Position numbers and translations under genes: made by a program. Positions 1-7,638 of a stretch of DNA of 64,000 bases are shown here, piece after piece; positions within the stretch are counted from its first letter, which is position 1, and the number at the start of each line of letters is the position of its first letter. The notes under the pieces are model-generated. The model ran no database searches, was not told where the DNA came from, and saw only the letters and a program-made list of their open reading frames with translations. Source of the DNA: Roseibium alexandrii DFL-11 (GTDB taxonomy: Bacteria > Pseudomonadota > Alphaproteobacteria > Rhizobiales > Stappiaceae). Location: the NCBI RefSeq assembly GCF_000158095.2, contig NZ_CM011002.1:372001-436000 (forward strand), in the 5' to 3' direction.

Positions 1-389
1 CCTTCTCCGGCTTCTGGCCGAAGGTCTTGCTGGTCGATGCGGCGTTCGCTGACGGCAGGGCCTTGCTCGGTGCCGCTATTCTGCTCAGCGGCTTTTTGAC
101 GACCATCGCGATGGGCCGGGTGTGGATTTACGCATTCTGGCGAGGTGGGCCTGAGGGAACACCCGACGGCGAAAGCGCGGGACCGGGGGCGGCGGCTGCG
201 GCTGCGATCGCAGGCGGTGGGGCCGCAGGTTTGGCGGGACCAGCCGTTTGGCTTCCGCTTGGCATTTTGACGGCAATGATTGTCTATTTCGGTTTGCAGC
301 CGGAGTGGATGCTTGAACTCTCAACACGCGGAGCTGTTGGTCTGGTCGAGCCGCGCGGCTATCTGCGCTCTGTCTTCGGGGGGCTGTGA
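1..389 (+). CDS. mrpD: Na+/H+ antiporter subunit D (MrpD/MnhD/PhaD), C-terminal fragment
   Basis: This is the 3' part of a membrane subunit of the multi-subunit Mrp cation/proton antiporter; the 5' end lies outside the window. Reading from base 3, the frame opens with FSGFWPKV, the conserved proline/tryptophan turn of MrpA/MrpD-type proton-translocating subunits. Two hydrophobic helices follow, near bases 60-130 and 230-300. The stop codon overlaps the start of mrpE (GTGATG), as is typical of mrp operons. The assignment rests on this motif and on the downstream E-F-G order. Subunit D is favoured over A because mrpE follows directly. Confidence 0.85.
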   Translation, partial: FSGFWPKVLLVDAAFADGRALLGAAILLSGFLTTIAMGRVWIYAFWRGGPEGTPDGESAGPGAAAAAAIAGGGAAGLAGPAVWLPLGILTAMIVYFGLQPEWMLELSTRGAVGLVEPRGYLRSVFGGL

Positions 390-865
390 TGACAAGCCTA
401 TTCTTGATCAATATCCTCATGGCCCTTGCTTGGGCGGCCGTAACTGGGAGTTTCAGCGAGATCAATCTTGCCCTGGGCTTCGTGCTTGGGACAGCTGCTC
501 TCTACCTGATCCGCGAACAAGTCGGAACCACCGCTTACTTCAGCCGTGTCGGCAAGGCATTCAACCTGGCCGCAACCTTCGTTTACGAGCTGGTGCTGTC
601 CGCTTGGCGGGTTGCGACCATCGTTGTGCGCCCGAAGATCGAGCTTCAACCAGGTTTCATTGCCTATCCTTTGACGGTGGACCGTGATTTCGAAATCACC
701 ATGCTGGCAAATCTGATCACCCTTACACCAGGCACCTTGTCGGTGGATGTCTCTGCAGACCGCAAGACGCTTTATGTGCATTGTATTGATGTGCCGGATC
801 CGCAAGCCACGATTGACGACATCAAGAACGGCTTTGAACGCAAGATCCTGGAGGTGTTCAGATGA
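389..865 (+). CDS. mrpE: Na+/H+ antiporter subunit E (MrpE)
   Basis: MrpE is a small membrane subunit of the Mrp antiporter complex. The protein has about 158 residues, the usual family size. It has two N-terminal hydrophobic segments ([12 protein letters not shown] and [13 protein letters not shown]) and the family-typical C-terminal half with [14 protein letters not shown] and YVHCIDV. The ATG at 389 has a G-rich stretch upstream; a GTG at 386 is an alternative. It overlaps mrpD at the 5' end and mrpF by ATGA at the 3' end, indicating translational coupling. Confidence 0.92.
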   Translation: MTSLFLINILMALAWAAVTGSFSEINLALGFVLGTAALYLIREQVGTTAYFSRVGKAFNLAATFVYELVLSAWRVATIVVRPKIELQPGFIAYPLTVDRDFEITMLANLITLTPGTLSVDVSADRKTLYVHCIDVPDPQATIDDIKNGFERKILEVFR

Positions 866-1215
866 GCTCTCTCGATGCTTTTGCAGATGCTTATCTCGCC
901 TGGGCCGTCAAGGCATCGCTCGGGATCCTCAGCATCTCATTCCTTATCATCGTCTACCGGATCGTGAAGGGGCCAAGCTTGCCGGATCGCGTTGTTGCTC
1001 TTGATATGCTGGTCGCGGTCGGCATCGGCTTTATTGCCGCGGTCGGCCTTTTGACCGGCTATTACCTTTACATCGACATCGCAATCACACTTGGCCTGGT
1101 TGGGTTTCTCGCAACTGTTGCCTTCGCCCGCTTCATCTTGAACCGGGGTGCGGCAGGGGATGCCACGATCATGGATGAGGTCAAAGACAGTATTAGACGG
1201 CGGGAGGGCAGGCCA
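862..1215 (+). CDS. mrpF: Na+/H+ antiporter subunit F (MrpF), no stop codon before mrpG
   Basis: MrpF is a three-helix membrane subunit of the Mrp antiporter. Helices lie near residues 14-32, 45-65 and 70-92, with the family motif [12 protein letters not shown] between helices 1 and 2. The frame is open from ATG 862, but no stop occurs before the mrpG ATG at 1216. The same frame reads straight into mrpG, so the real 3' end of mrpF is unclear. The charged tail after the third helix (about 25 residues) is longer than usual. If the two genes normally overlap as ATGA, like mrpE/mrpF, the mrpF stop (TGA at 1217) lies in another frame, which would imply a second small indel. Confidence 0.75.
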
Positions 1216-1559
1216 ATGAGCGCTGTTGTCACAATCCTCGCCGGAACCATGCTTGTGATCGGTGCCTTGTTTGCGCTGGGTGCTTCCATCGGTATTGTTC
1301 GGTTGAAGATGTTTATATGCGCACGCATGCGGCTTCAAAAGCTGGAACGCTTGGCTCAGGTCTCATGCTCATTGCTCTAGCGGTCTACGCAGCAGACTTG
1401 GCCGTTGCAACACGCGCTTTGGCCGGTGTCATATTCTTTCTTCTGACTGCCCCGATTTCGGCGCATCTGCTTGCTAAGGCTGCGTATGAAGCCGGATACC
1501 GTCCTTGCGCGGATACGAAAGAAGACGCCATGGCCGAGGTTTTTCCGCAAAAAGACTGA
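1216..1559 (+). pseudogene. mrpG: Na+/H+ antiporter subunit G (MrpG), frameshifted
   Basis: MrpG is a three-helix subunit of the Mrp antiporter. The ATG at 1216, preceded by GGGAGG, begins a normal MrpG N-terminus ending ...GIVRL. The rest of the family sequence ([16 protein letters not shown], then two helices) continues in a different frame from base 1308. The family motif RLPDVYxRxHAATKAGTLG shows that only two bases (1306-1307) separate the Leu and Asp codons, so one base is missing. The remaining reading frame is intact to the stop at 1557-1559. This is either a real inactivating deletion or a sequencing error. No slippery heptamer is visible that would suggest programmed frameshifting. 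Confidence 0.8.
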
Positions 1560-1710
1560 TTTGAAACCGGTTGTGACTGCCGAAGCGCAGCAGTCATGAC
1601 CTTGCGGTAATACTTTTGATTAGGTGTGGATCAATGATCCGTAGAATGATCATTATTTCCGAGACCTAGTTTTTTATTGCATCCATTAGACTTTTATTTG
1701 AGAGCGGGGC

Positions 1711-1739
1711 TTGTCTGTGCAAGCCATGGTCTATATAAG
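1711..1739 (+). promoter_or_regulatory. Putative sigma-70 promoter of mucR
   Basis: The gap between mrpG and mucR (1560-1880) has no gene. It contains TTGTCT, 17 bases, then TATAAG, a good housekeeping promoter match. It would give a leader of about 130 bases before mucR. The surrounding gap is AT-rich, and MucR/Ros proteins are known to bind AT-rich DNA and to autoregulate, so feedback control here is plausible. The element is predicted from sequence only. Confidence 0.45.
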
Positions 1740-1880
1740 GCTGGCAAAGACGCCTGCAAAGTAGAGTCTTTGTCGATTCTCGCCATTGTAAGTATCCCTA
1801 TTCTTATGTTTGCTTACGGAGTTTGGACTTGCAGGTAATCATAGCCGCAGTTTTGAATTTCAGTAGAGAACAGGTGTGAG

Positions 1881-2297
1881 ATGACTGATAATCTGGTTGA
1901 AGCCAATTTGATTGACCTTACTGCAGATATTGTTTCAGCATATGTCAGCAACAATACGGTTGCTTCCACAGAACTTCCTGGCCTGATCAACGAAGTGTAT
2001 GGCGCGCTTCAGAAAACAGCAGCAGCTTCAAACGAGCCGGAGCCGGAGCCGCTTAAGCCCGCAGTGCCTGTGAAAAAGTCCGTCATGCCAGATTTCATCA
2101 TCTGTCTTGAGGACGGCAAGAAGTTCAAGTCGCTCAAGCGTCATCTGCGTACCCATTATAACATGACGCCGGAAGAGTACCGCGAAAAGTGGGATCTGGC
2201 GCCTGACTATCCGATGGTCGCTCCGAACTACGCTGCGGCGCGGTCTGAACTTGCGAAGAAGATGGGCCTCGGTCAACAGCGCAAGCGCGCGAAGTAA
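1881..2297 (+). CDS. mucR: MucR/Ros family zinc-finger transcriptional regulator
   Basis: MucR/Ros proteins are small global regulators that bind AT-rich promoters and control exopolysaccharide, motility and cell-cycle genes in alphaproteobacteria. The 138-residue protein has an N-terminal helical oligomerisation part (residues 1-50), a Pro/Glu-rich linker (51-66) and the Ros-type finger. The finger starts at C75 with [15 protein letters not shown], then H88 and H92, followed by the conserved [10 protein letters not shown] and [13 protein letters not shown]. The second zinc ligand is Asp78 instead of the Cys of Agrobacterium Ros, as in many MucR proteins. The start follows AGGTGTGAG. A strong terminator follows, so the gene is monocistronic. 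Confidence 0.95.
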   Translation: MTDNLVEANLIDLTADIVSAYVSNNTVASTELPGLINEVYGALQKTAAASNEPEPEPLKPAVPVKKSVMPDFIICLEDGKKFKSLKRHLRTHYNMTPEEYREKWDLAPDYPMVAPNYAAARSELAKKMGLGQQRKRAK

Positions 2298-2327
2298 TTT
2301 ATCCGGCTACGAACCGGATGATCTAAA

Positions 2328-2351
2328 GGCCGCTTCCGAGCGGCCTTTTTT
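2328..2351 (+). terminator. Intrinsic terminator of mucR
   Basis: A perfect 7-bp stem GGCCGCT/AGCGGCC with a TCCG loop is followed by six T residues, 30 bases after the mucR stop. Confidence 0.9.
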
Positions 2352-2565
2352 GTGCCCGACTGATTGTAAAGACCAAATGCCTCGAGCAACAGCCTGCCTG
2401 AACCGTGAGACCACTCGGCTTCTTGGCCGCAGCTTCCTATCTTGTATTAAGGTTGTAATTGAACTTATACACGCCTCTGAATTGTGAGTCTAAACTGTAG
2501 GAATATAAGCCTATCTCGTTAATTCAGGCGAATGTTTCCTAATGTTCACGACAGGAGGTGCGAAT

Positions 2566-2979
2566 ATGTTCAATGATAGGGGAGGGGTTATACACGACAC
2601 CTACGGACCTTTGCGGGCAAAACCACTTTGCTTGCTTGAGGAGAATCGGCTGGCGGCCCATTTGCATCTTGCGGAGGGGTATGTATCCCGCGCGTTCTGC
2701 ATCAAACCCATGGATTTTTTTACCCTCAACCGCGGTCCCAAGCATGTCTCCGATGCGCGGCAACTGATGATGTATCTCGCACATGTTGAGTTCGGATTGT
2801 CGCTCGCGGTGGTTGGGCGACGCTATTTCAGAGATCGTTCAACAGCTTCCCACGCATGCAAGAAAATCGAGATCATGAGGGAAGATCCCTTCTTTGATGA
2901 ATTGGTCAGTGAGATCGAGGCATTGATCACATTGCGCCGTGATCCGCTTTTCGGTGCCAGCTTCTGGGGGGCGCAATGA
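2566..2979 (+). CDS. Small DnaA-domain-IV-like helix-turn-helix protein
   Basis: The 137-residue protein resembles the DNA-binding domain IV of DnaA without the AAA+ part. Residues 63-101 carry DARQLMMYLAHVEFG and RDRSTASHACKKIE, matching the DnaA signature in which RDHSTVxHAxxKI reads the DnaA box. The N-terminal 60 residues are not recognisable. ATG 2566 is chosen because AGGAGGTG ends five bases upstream; an in-frame ATG at 2542 lacks such a site. The stop overlaps the DUF6456 gene by four bases (ATGA), indicating coupled translation. It could bind DnaA boxes as a regulator of replication or transcription. No specific function can be assigned. Confidence 0.8.
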   Translation: MFNDRGGVIHDTYGPLRAKPLCLLEENRLAAHLHLAEGYVSRAFCIKPMDFFTLNRGPKHVSDARQLMMYLAHVEFGLSLAVVGRRYFRDRSTASHACKKIEIMREDPFFDELVSEIEALITLRRDPLFGASFWGAQ

Positions 2980-3803
2980 CATTCCTTTCAGACAACAGCG
3001 CCGACCGGTGCGCGCGAGTTCGTCTGCTACGCAGTTTGTCGTCCAAAGGGTCTGAGGTTGTCCAGGAGTGTTCCAGCGGGCAGTCAAAGTGGGTATTGGT
3101 CCGTGATTTCAAAACGAGATCAACATGTTGGAGCGATCAGCTGATAGAGGAGGCACTTTCGGCCGGCGTTCTGAAACGAGTGGGACAGAGCATCTGCCGG
3201 ATCAATCCGGAGGGGCGTGCGGCGCTCCGGCGCGCCTTGAGTGGATCTGAGGACATAGCCGTTCAACATCGCGAGATACGATCTGTGCCTTGTGACGGTG
3301 ATAATGCCAATGAAACTGGAAAGCGGCCAGCAACTGCTAAAGTAAATCTTTCGGAAAGTCCGCTCGCCCGTTTGGCAGCACGAAAGAAGAAGAACGGCCA
3401 GCCGCTTTTGAAACCGGAAGAAGTACGGGCTGGGGAACGGTTGCGCGCCGACTTTACTTTCGCGTCGATGATGCCAACGGTCGGGCAGGGCTGGCGCACC
3501 GAGCGGGTCTCAGTCAGCGCTAGAGGGAGTGGCCTAAAAGACTTGAATGACGATGTGCTGTCCGCACGCCAGCGTGTAGAATCTGTCCTGCAGAGCCTGG
3601 AGCCGGTTCTGGCGGGTGTCCTAGTCGACGTGTGTTGTCATCTGAAGGGTCTTGAAAAAGTCGAGGCCGAGCGCGGATGGCCCGCAAGGTGCGCAAAAAT
3701 CATCCTGCAAATTGCGTTGTCCGCTTTGGCGGACCGCTATGGCGAACGTACGCAAGCTCCGTCACGGCCGTCTCGTGTTCGAAGTTGGTCATCCGCACCG
3801 TGA
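2976..3803 (+). CDS. DUF6456 domain-containing protein
   Basis: A 275-residue soluble protein of a family found in Rhizobiales. The N-terminal ~95 residues look like a winged-helix fold (VLVRDFKTRSTCWSDQLIEEALSAG, then GVLKRV...INPEGRAALRR). The DUF6456 domain runs from about residue 125 to 255: ESPLARLAARKKKNG, EEVRAGERLRADFTFASMMP, and a C-terminal helix with VCCHLKGLEKVEAERGWPAR. It is translationally coupled to the DnaA-like gene upstream, suggesting joint action on DNA, but the biochemical role is unknown. The last ~20 Ser/Pro/Arg-rich residues may be non-conserved. Confidence 0.85.
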   Translation: MTFLSDNSADRCARVRLLRSLSSKGSEVVQECSSGQSKWVLVRDFKTRSTCWSDQLIEEALSAGVLKRVGQSICRINPEGRAALRRALSGSEDIAVQHREIRSVPCDGDNANETGKRPATAKVNLSESPLARLAARKKKNGQPLLKPEEVRAGERLRADFTFASMMPTVGQGWRTERVSVSARGSGLKDLNDDVLSARQRVESVLQSLEPVLAGVLVDVCCHLKGLEKVEAERGWPARCAKIILQIALSALADRYGERTQAPSRPSRVRSWSSAP

Positions 3804-3825
3804 GAGCCCGGATGACGACACGAAC

Positions 3826-4257
3826 TTAGGCTGCGGCCAAGGCAGCGTCTGCGTCGGTCCGGATCCGGCCGACCATGGACCTTAGGCCATTTGAACGTTG
3901 TGGAGTGAGATGCTCCTGCAGGCCAAGTTGATTGAAGACCCCTTCAACGTCGGTCTTCAGAATGTCCTCAGCGGTCTTGCCAGAAAAGACTGCTGTCACG
4001 ATTGCCACAAGTCCTTGTACAATGAGTGCATCGCTGTCACCGCGGAAAGTCAGCACCGGAGCGCCTTCAGCGCTCTTTTCGATCCCGGTGATCAGCCAGA
4101 CCTGCGAAACACAGCCGCGGACCTTATGTTCCTCGCTGCGCTCGGCATCGGTCAGCGGCGGAAGCTCCTTGCCCAGATCGATTAGGTATTTGTAGCGGTC
4201 TTCCCAATCATCCAGAAACTCGAATGTTTCCAGAATGTCATCGAGTGTCGTTGTCAT
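3826..4257 (-). CDS. sufE: Cysteine desulfuration protein SufE
   Basis: SufE accepts persulfide sulfur from the cysteine desulfurase SufS and passes it to the SufBCD scaffold for Fe-S cluster assembly in the cytoplasm. The 143-residue protein covers the whole family. It has the N-terminal helix FEFLDDWEDRYKYLIDLGK, the acceptor Cys49 in HKVRGCVSQVW, and the core FRGDSDALIVQGLVAIV. It stands apart from a suf operon, which is common in Rhizobiales. The start ATG is the only good one. Confidence 0.95.
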   Translation of the reverse strand: MTTTLDDILETFEFLDDWEDRYKYLIDLGKELPPLTDAERSEEHKVRGCVSQVWLITGIEKSAEGAPVLTFRGDSDALIVQGLVAIVTAVFSGKTAEDILKTDVEGVFNQLGLQEHLTPQRSNGLRSMVGRIRTDADAALAAA

Positions 4258-4362
4258 GGCATCCGTCTTTTGTGATCGCTTTGAGCTCCATATAGCTCGC
4301 AGAACCCAATCTGCCTATCCTGGCGCCGGGGTTTTATTGGGTTTGGATGTTTGTGAGCGCGT

Positions 4363-4412
4363 GAAAACAAAGAAACGCCGCAGACGAAATGGGCAGCTGT
4401 CCGTCTGCGGCG
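4363..4412 (-). terminator. Intrinsic terminator downstream of the DUF5330 gene
   Basis: An 11-bp perfect inverted repeat (CGCCGCAGACG at 4376-4386, CGTCTGCGGCG at 4402-4412) has a 15-base loop. On the minus strand it is followed by TTTCTTTGTTTTC. It sits between the stop of the DUF5330 gene and sufE, so sufE appears to be transcribed separately. The remainder of the 4258-4535 gap shows nothing else. Confidence 0.8.
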
Positions 4413-4535
4413 TAGCGGAAAAACCGCTGAAGTGAAGCCGTCTGATGCAATGCAACGGATTTGCATTGCCTTCGCGGGGCGCAATCAACCGTTCATTTGG
4501 TCCTGAAAGTCTCAGGATCTGGGAACGGTTTTAAC

Positions 4536-4979
4536 TCAGGTCTTCTGACCTGAGCGGGGTTTGGGCCTAGGCGTTGGCCCAATGTCTGATTCCTCGACCT
4601 GAGTGGTTTCGGTCACACCATCGACAGGCTGTGCACCAGCGGTGCTGGATTGATCAGATGTCGGCTGGACGTTTGTAGACCCGGTGATCACCGTTTCGGA
4701 CGGATCAGTGTCAGCGATTTGTGTGTCCAGATACTCATAGACGATCCGGGCGCCGTCACGAGCGCGGCTGCCGATCGCTGTGAGTGCACTTCCGCCGGTT
4801 TCGCATGCTTGCGGATTGCGGTCACAAAATCCGCCAATATCAGACATGGTTGCCTGCGCGGCGATAAATGCCGAGACCGGATTGATTGGTTCTACTGGAG
4901 TGCTTTCGGTCTCAGACCCGATCGGGATGAGGACCAAAACCAAAGTCAGCCAGAAGGCGGTTCTCAAGAGAAAGAACAT
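4536..4979 (-). CDS. DUF5330 domain-containing protein
   Basis: A 147-residue protein with one N-terminal hydrophobic segment (residues 1-20, FFLLRTAFWLTLVLVLIPIG) that is a signal anchor or signal peptide. A conserved core follows, with SAFIAAQATMSDIGGFCDRNPQACETG and a helix with AIGSRARDGARIVYEYL. The tail from about residue 95 is Thr/Ser/Pro-rich and low complexity, ending in PRPKPRSGQK. The family is common in Rhizobiales near sufE; its function is unknown. The two cysteines of FCDRNPQAC may form a periplasmic disulfide. Confidence 0.85.
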   Translation of the reverse strand: MFFLLRTAFWLTLVLVLIPIGSETESTPVEPINPVSAFIAAQATMSDIGGFCDRNPQACETGGSALTAIGSRARDGARIVYEYLDTQIADTDPSETVITGSTNVQPTSDQSSTAGAQPVDGVTETTQVEESDIGPTPRPKPRSGQKT

Positions 4980-5306
4980 TGCTGCTACCCATAGTTCTTT
5001 ACATGTCAGGTGCGCCGGTTTTGTTTGTGGCGCACTCGTTATGAAACCGTTGTAGCACTGACTTCAGAACACCCGGTTGAGCTGACGGATGCAATTTTCA
5101 TAAAATAAAACATGCATTTAAGTCGAATTTTCTGAGGATTTGATTCAAATTTGAATGAATCTCGAGCAAGCGACTGAAAACACTGAGAAAAGGGTAATTT
5201 CAATAGAAAAGAGATTTATCCTTTAACGTTCCTTAAGCGGTGCGGGCGAAAATAACACCAACAGGTTGGCGAGGCTCGATTCTCGCGCGCGTATCGGTAG
5301 TGTATT
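4980..5306. other. AT-rich gap between divergent genes
   Basis: No gene is seen in this 327-base gap, which serves as promoter region for both the DUF5330 gene and the DivJ-like gene. It holds a strongly AT-rich patch (about 5097-5156), a 14-bp perfect palindrome (5143-5156) within an element shared with the 57.9-kb gap, and a TTAA-N6-TTAA pair at 5223-5236. Confidence 0.6.
5139..5169. repeat. AT-rich palindromic element, copy 1
   Basis: The block TTTGATTCAAATTT (5139-5152) overlaps the palindrome ATTCAAATTTGAAT (5143-5156) and continues to CTCGAG. Bases 5148-5169 match 57881-57902 at 19 of 22 positions. Bases 5139-5152 match 57905-57918 at 13 of 14. Both copies lie in AT-rich gaps upstream of envelope or signalling genes, which suggests a protein-binding site. 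Confidence 0.5.
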
Positions 5307-6428
5307 GTGAGTAACCATCTGAAATATCTGCAAAACGTCTGGACGACTTGGGCGAGCCGCATTGACGGGATGATTCACCCTGACGCTGTTTCGGATCCTT
5401 TGACCGGGCCACTGCACAGATCATTCCTGGTTGGCTGCTTTTTTTCTGGTGCGGTCGCACTTTTCGTGTTGCCGCTGCATCTTGCCTTGGCGGGCGCACC
5501 GCACTCCGCAGCGGTATTGATGTTGGCCTGGATGTTGGGCCAATGGCCATTGGCGTTGTACCTTTCCCGATCCGGTAATCTGGAACGCGCCATAACCATC
5601 TCTTCGGTTCTGTTTGCGGTCTTCACGGGCGTGATTTGCGCATTGACCGGCGGAGCTCAGTCCTTTGCTGTCATCTGGTTGCTAATTCCCTGCCTTGAAG
5701 CTGCTTTTGCTGGTCAAAGACGTACCGCGGTGATCACCACCGGGTTTTGCGCAGCGGTTTATGCCGGTCTGTTTTTCTTGCCCGCCGGCGGCCCAATTGC
5801 GTTCGGATTGCCCGCGGCGCTTGATCCTGTCGCGACGTTGGCAGCGGTCCTTTATGCAGGGCTGCTCTCTTGTCGGTTGATTTCAGACCGGAGCCGGACC
5901 AAGACGCTCATCAAAAATGCGACCGAAGATTTCCAAACGATGGGGCAGGCTGTGTCGGGTGTCGTTTGCGAAGTGCAGTCGAATGGAGAACTGCGTCTTT
6001 TGGGCGGTCCTGCGCGCCGGCTTTTCGGACCCGCATTTGCCTCCAACGGCCCCGACTGGATCTTTACGCGGCTTCATGTCACCGATCGGCCCGCTTACTT
6101 GACCCGGCTTTCTGAAGCCCGGCATGATGGCCTTGCCTCCGAACTGGTTCTTAGGATTCGTAGGTTTCACGAACACATGGAAGAAAACGGCGCGCCGAAC
6201 TTTACAGCGATGACGGTCAGACTGATCCCCGCACAGGCGTTCCGGGCAGGCGCACGTGATCAATGTGAAACACAGCCAGTCCTTGTGGCGATTGATCCTG
6301 TGACGTCGGAAACTGGCGGCGGTGCACCGGTAGAGATCCTGGATAACATTGAACAATTGCCGGAGTTCACACCGGACGTTTCCTCTGAGAGCATCCCAGC
6401 GCAGACAGCACGAGCGAAGTCGGCATAG
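5307..6428 (+). CDS. DivJ-like membrane PAS protein lacking a kinase domain
   Basis: The 373-residue protein has six predicted membrane helices between residues 38 and 190 and a PAS-like domain at about 205-325 (VSGVVCEVQSNGELRLLGGPARRLFG). Its N-terminus (MIHPDAVSDPLTGPLHRSF) resembles the sensor part of DivJ/PdhS-type histidine kinases. No HisKA (HELRTPL) or HATPase motif follows; the protein ends in a 45-residue Pro/Ser/Glu-rich tail. The GTG start at 5307 has a weak ribosome site; ATG 5367 is an alternative. It is followed after seven bases by a peptidoglycan-binding protein gene, probably in one operon. It may be a membrane sensor that acts through a partner. The DivJ relationship is inferred from sequence feel only. 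Confidence 0.65.
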   Translation: MSNHLKYLQNVWTTWASRIDGMIHPDAVSDPLTGPLHRSFLVGCFFSGAVALFVLPLHLALAGAPHSAAVLMLAWMLGQWPLALYLSRSGNLERAITISSVLFAVFTGVICALTGGAQSFAVIWLLIPCLEAAFAGQRRTAVITTGFCAAVYAGLFFLPAGGPIAFGLPAALDPVATLAAVLYAGLLSCRLISDRSRTKTLIKNATEDFQTMGQAVSGVVCEVQSNGELRLLGGPARRLFGPAFASNGPDWIFTRLHVTDRPAYLTRLSEARHDGLASELVLRIRRFHEHMEENGAPNFTAMTVRLIPAQAFRAGARDQCETQPVLVAIDPVTSETGGGAPVEILDNIEQLPEFTPDVSSESIPAQTARAKSA

Positions 6429-6435
6429 GCAGGGC

Positions 6436-7185
6436 ATGGCAAAACGAAAAAAACAAAACAAAAAGCCGGAGCCACCGGAAAACATGATGAGCCGGGCCGG
6501 CAATGTCGCCCGGGACAATCCCGTCGCCGCTGGCGGGACGGTTGTCATGGGCTTGACCGCCTGTTTGATCGTTGCAAATGCACTCGGGCTGCAGCCGGGC
6601 CGCCATCCTGCCCCCTACTACACAACGCGCGACTGGCCGGATACCGCGCCTGAGCCTCTGGCAGAGGCGGACGGCGGTGTCACTGTTCAGGAAATTTCGA
6701 CGCTGGTCCTCGATCTGCAGATTTCTCTGCGCAAGGCGGATCTTTACGAAGGTCCATTGGACGGCATCAATGGACCCGCCACAGAACGTGCAATTCGCGC
6801 ATTTGAACGAAAAGCCGGACGGGTCGAAACCGGTGAAGCAAGCGAGAGCCTTCTCGCTCTGATCTGGCTTCATGGAACCGATCCGGCTGCGCTTACTGCC
6901 CCACCGGTACCCAGAGCGAAACCGGTTACCTCTGGCACGCCGCGGCAGAACACGCAGGAAGAGGCGGCAACAGGGGTCGATTCCGATCCGCGATTGAAGA
7001 AGATACAATATGCGTTGTCGGAACTGGGCTACGGTCCGTTGACGGTTGATGGACTGATGGGCACCAATACAGCGGCGGCTTTGAAGCGGTTTGAACTCGA
7101 TCGTGGTCTGCCGATCACGGGTGAGGCCAATCCCCAAACGCTCGAACGTCTCGAAATGGTCAGCGGTCAACGCTTTGATGGATAG
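6436..7185 (+). CDS. Membrane-anchored peptidoglycan-binding protein
   Basis: The 249-residue protein has a basic Lys-rich N-terminus, one transmembrane segment (about residues 29-48) and two peptidoglycan-binding (PG_binding_1) repeats. Repeat one is near residues 92-140 (LQISLRKADLYEGPLDGINGP) and repeat two near 187-240 (IQYALSELGYGPLTVDGLMG). A Pro/Thr linker separates them. It probably tethers to murein from the inner membrane. ATG 6436 follows AGGCAGGG and starts right after the upstream gene. Longer forms overlapping the DivJ-like gene are unlikely. Confidence 0.88.
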   Translation: MAKRKKQNKKPEPPENMMSRAGNVARDNPVAAGGTVVMGLTACLIVANALGLQPGRHPAPYYTTRDWPDTAPEPLAEADGGVTVQEISTLVLDLQISLRKADLYEGPLDGINGPATERAIRAFERKAGRVETGEASESLLALIWLHGTDPAALTAPPVPRAKPVTSGTPRQNTQEEAATGVDSDPRLKKIQYALSELGYGPLTVDGLMGTNTAAALKRFELDRGLPITGEANPQTLERLEMVSGQRFDG

Positions 7186-7232
7186 GCACTTTGCGTTTTC
7201 AGTAGCGGATGTGGTCAGTGAGGGAGGGTTGG

Positions 7233-7622
7233 ATGCGCGTCACGTCTGAGCTTTTCGTCAGTGCGCTGGTGCGCCGGATTTTTTCTGAAAATGGATTTGC
7301 TGCCGTTACCCGGAAAGGCAATGCGGAAGCCGGTGCGATTTTGATTGTTGTCGACCGGCTTGACGGGACTTTCGACTTTTATTCGCCAGCACCGCAGGCG
7401 TTTTTCGATAATGATGCCGGACAAGGCGACGGCGGCCGGTTGTTTGAAAAGACCTTGGAGGCGGCCGCGCGAGAGGCTGTCGATAAACGGCTGGAAAGCG
7501 AAGCCCGAATGGATCCGGACTTCTGGGTCGTCGATATCGAGGCCGAGGCGGGAAACGTGGAATTGCCGACCGCAGAACCTTTGCATCCGCGAAACCCTGC
7601 CGACGATTTCTTCCGGCTTTAG
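7233..7622 (+). CDS. DUF1491 family protein
   Basis: A 129-residue soluble protein of the alphaproteobacterial DUF1491 family. It has the family opening MRVTSELFVSALVRRIF, then GNAEAGAILIVVDRL and the C-terminal RMDPDFWVVDIEAE. ATG 7233 is chosen because GGGAGGG precedes it and homology starts there. It lies 47 bases after the peptidoglycan-binding gene and is likely co-transcribed with it. No function is established. Confidence 0.9.
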   Translation: MRVTSELFVSALVRRIFSENGFAAVTRKGNAEAGAILIVVDRLDGTFDFYSPAPQAFFDNDAGQGDGGRLFEKTLEAAAREAVDKRLESEARMDPDFWVVDIEAEAGNVELPTAEPLHPRNPADDFFRL

Positions 7623-7638
7623 AGCTGCTTAGCCCGAA

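Noticed and set aside
1216..1330. Programmed frameshift in mrpG
   Set aside because: No slippery heptamer or downstream pseudoknot is apparent at the break, and mrpG is not known to use frameshifting; a deletion or sequencing error is simpler.
6367..7170. Open frames on the minus strand across the peptidoglycan-binding gene
   Set aside because: They mirror a gene with two clear murein-binding repeats and lack coding signals of their own.
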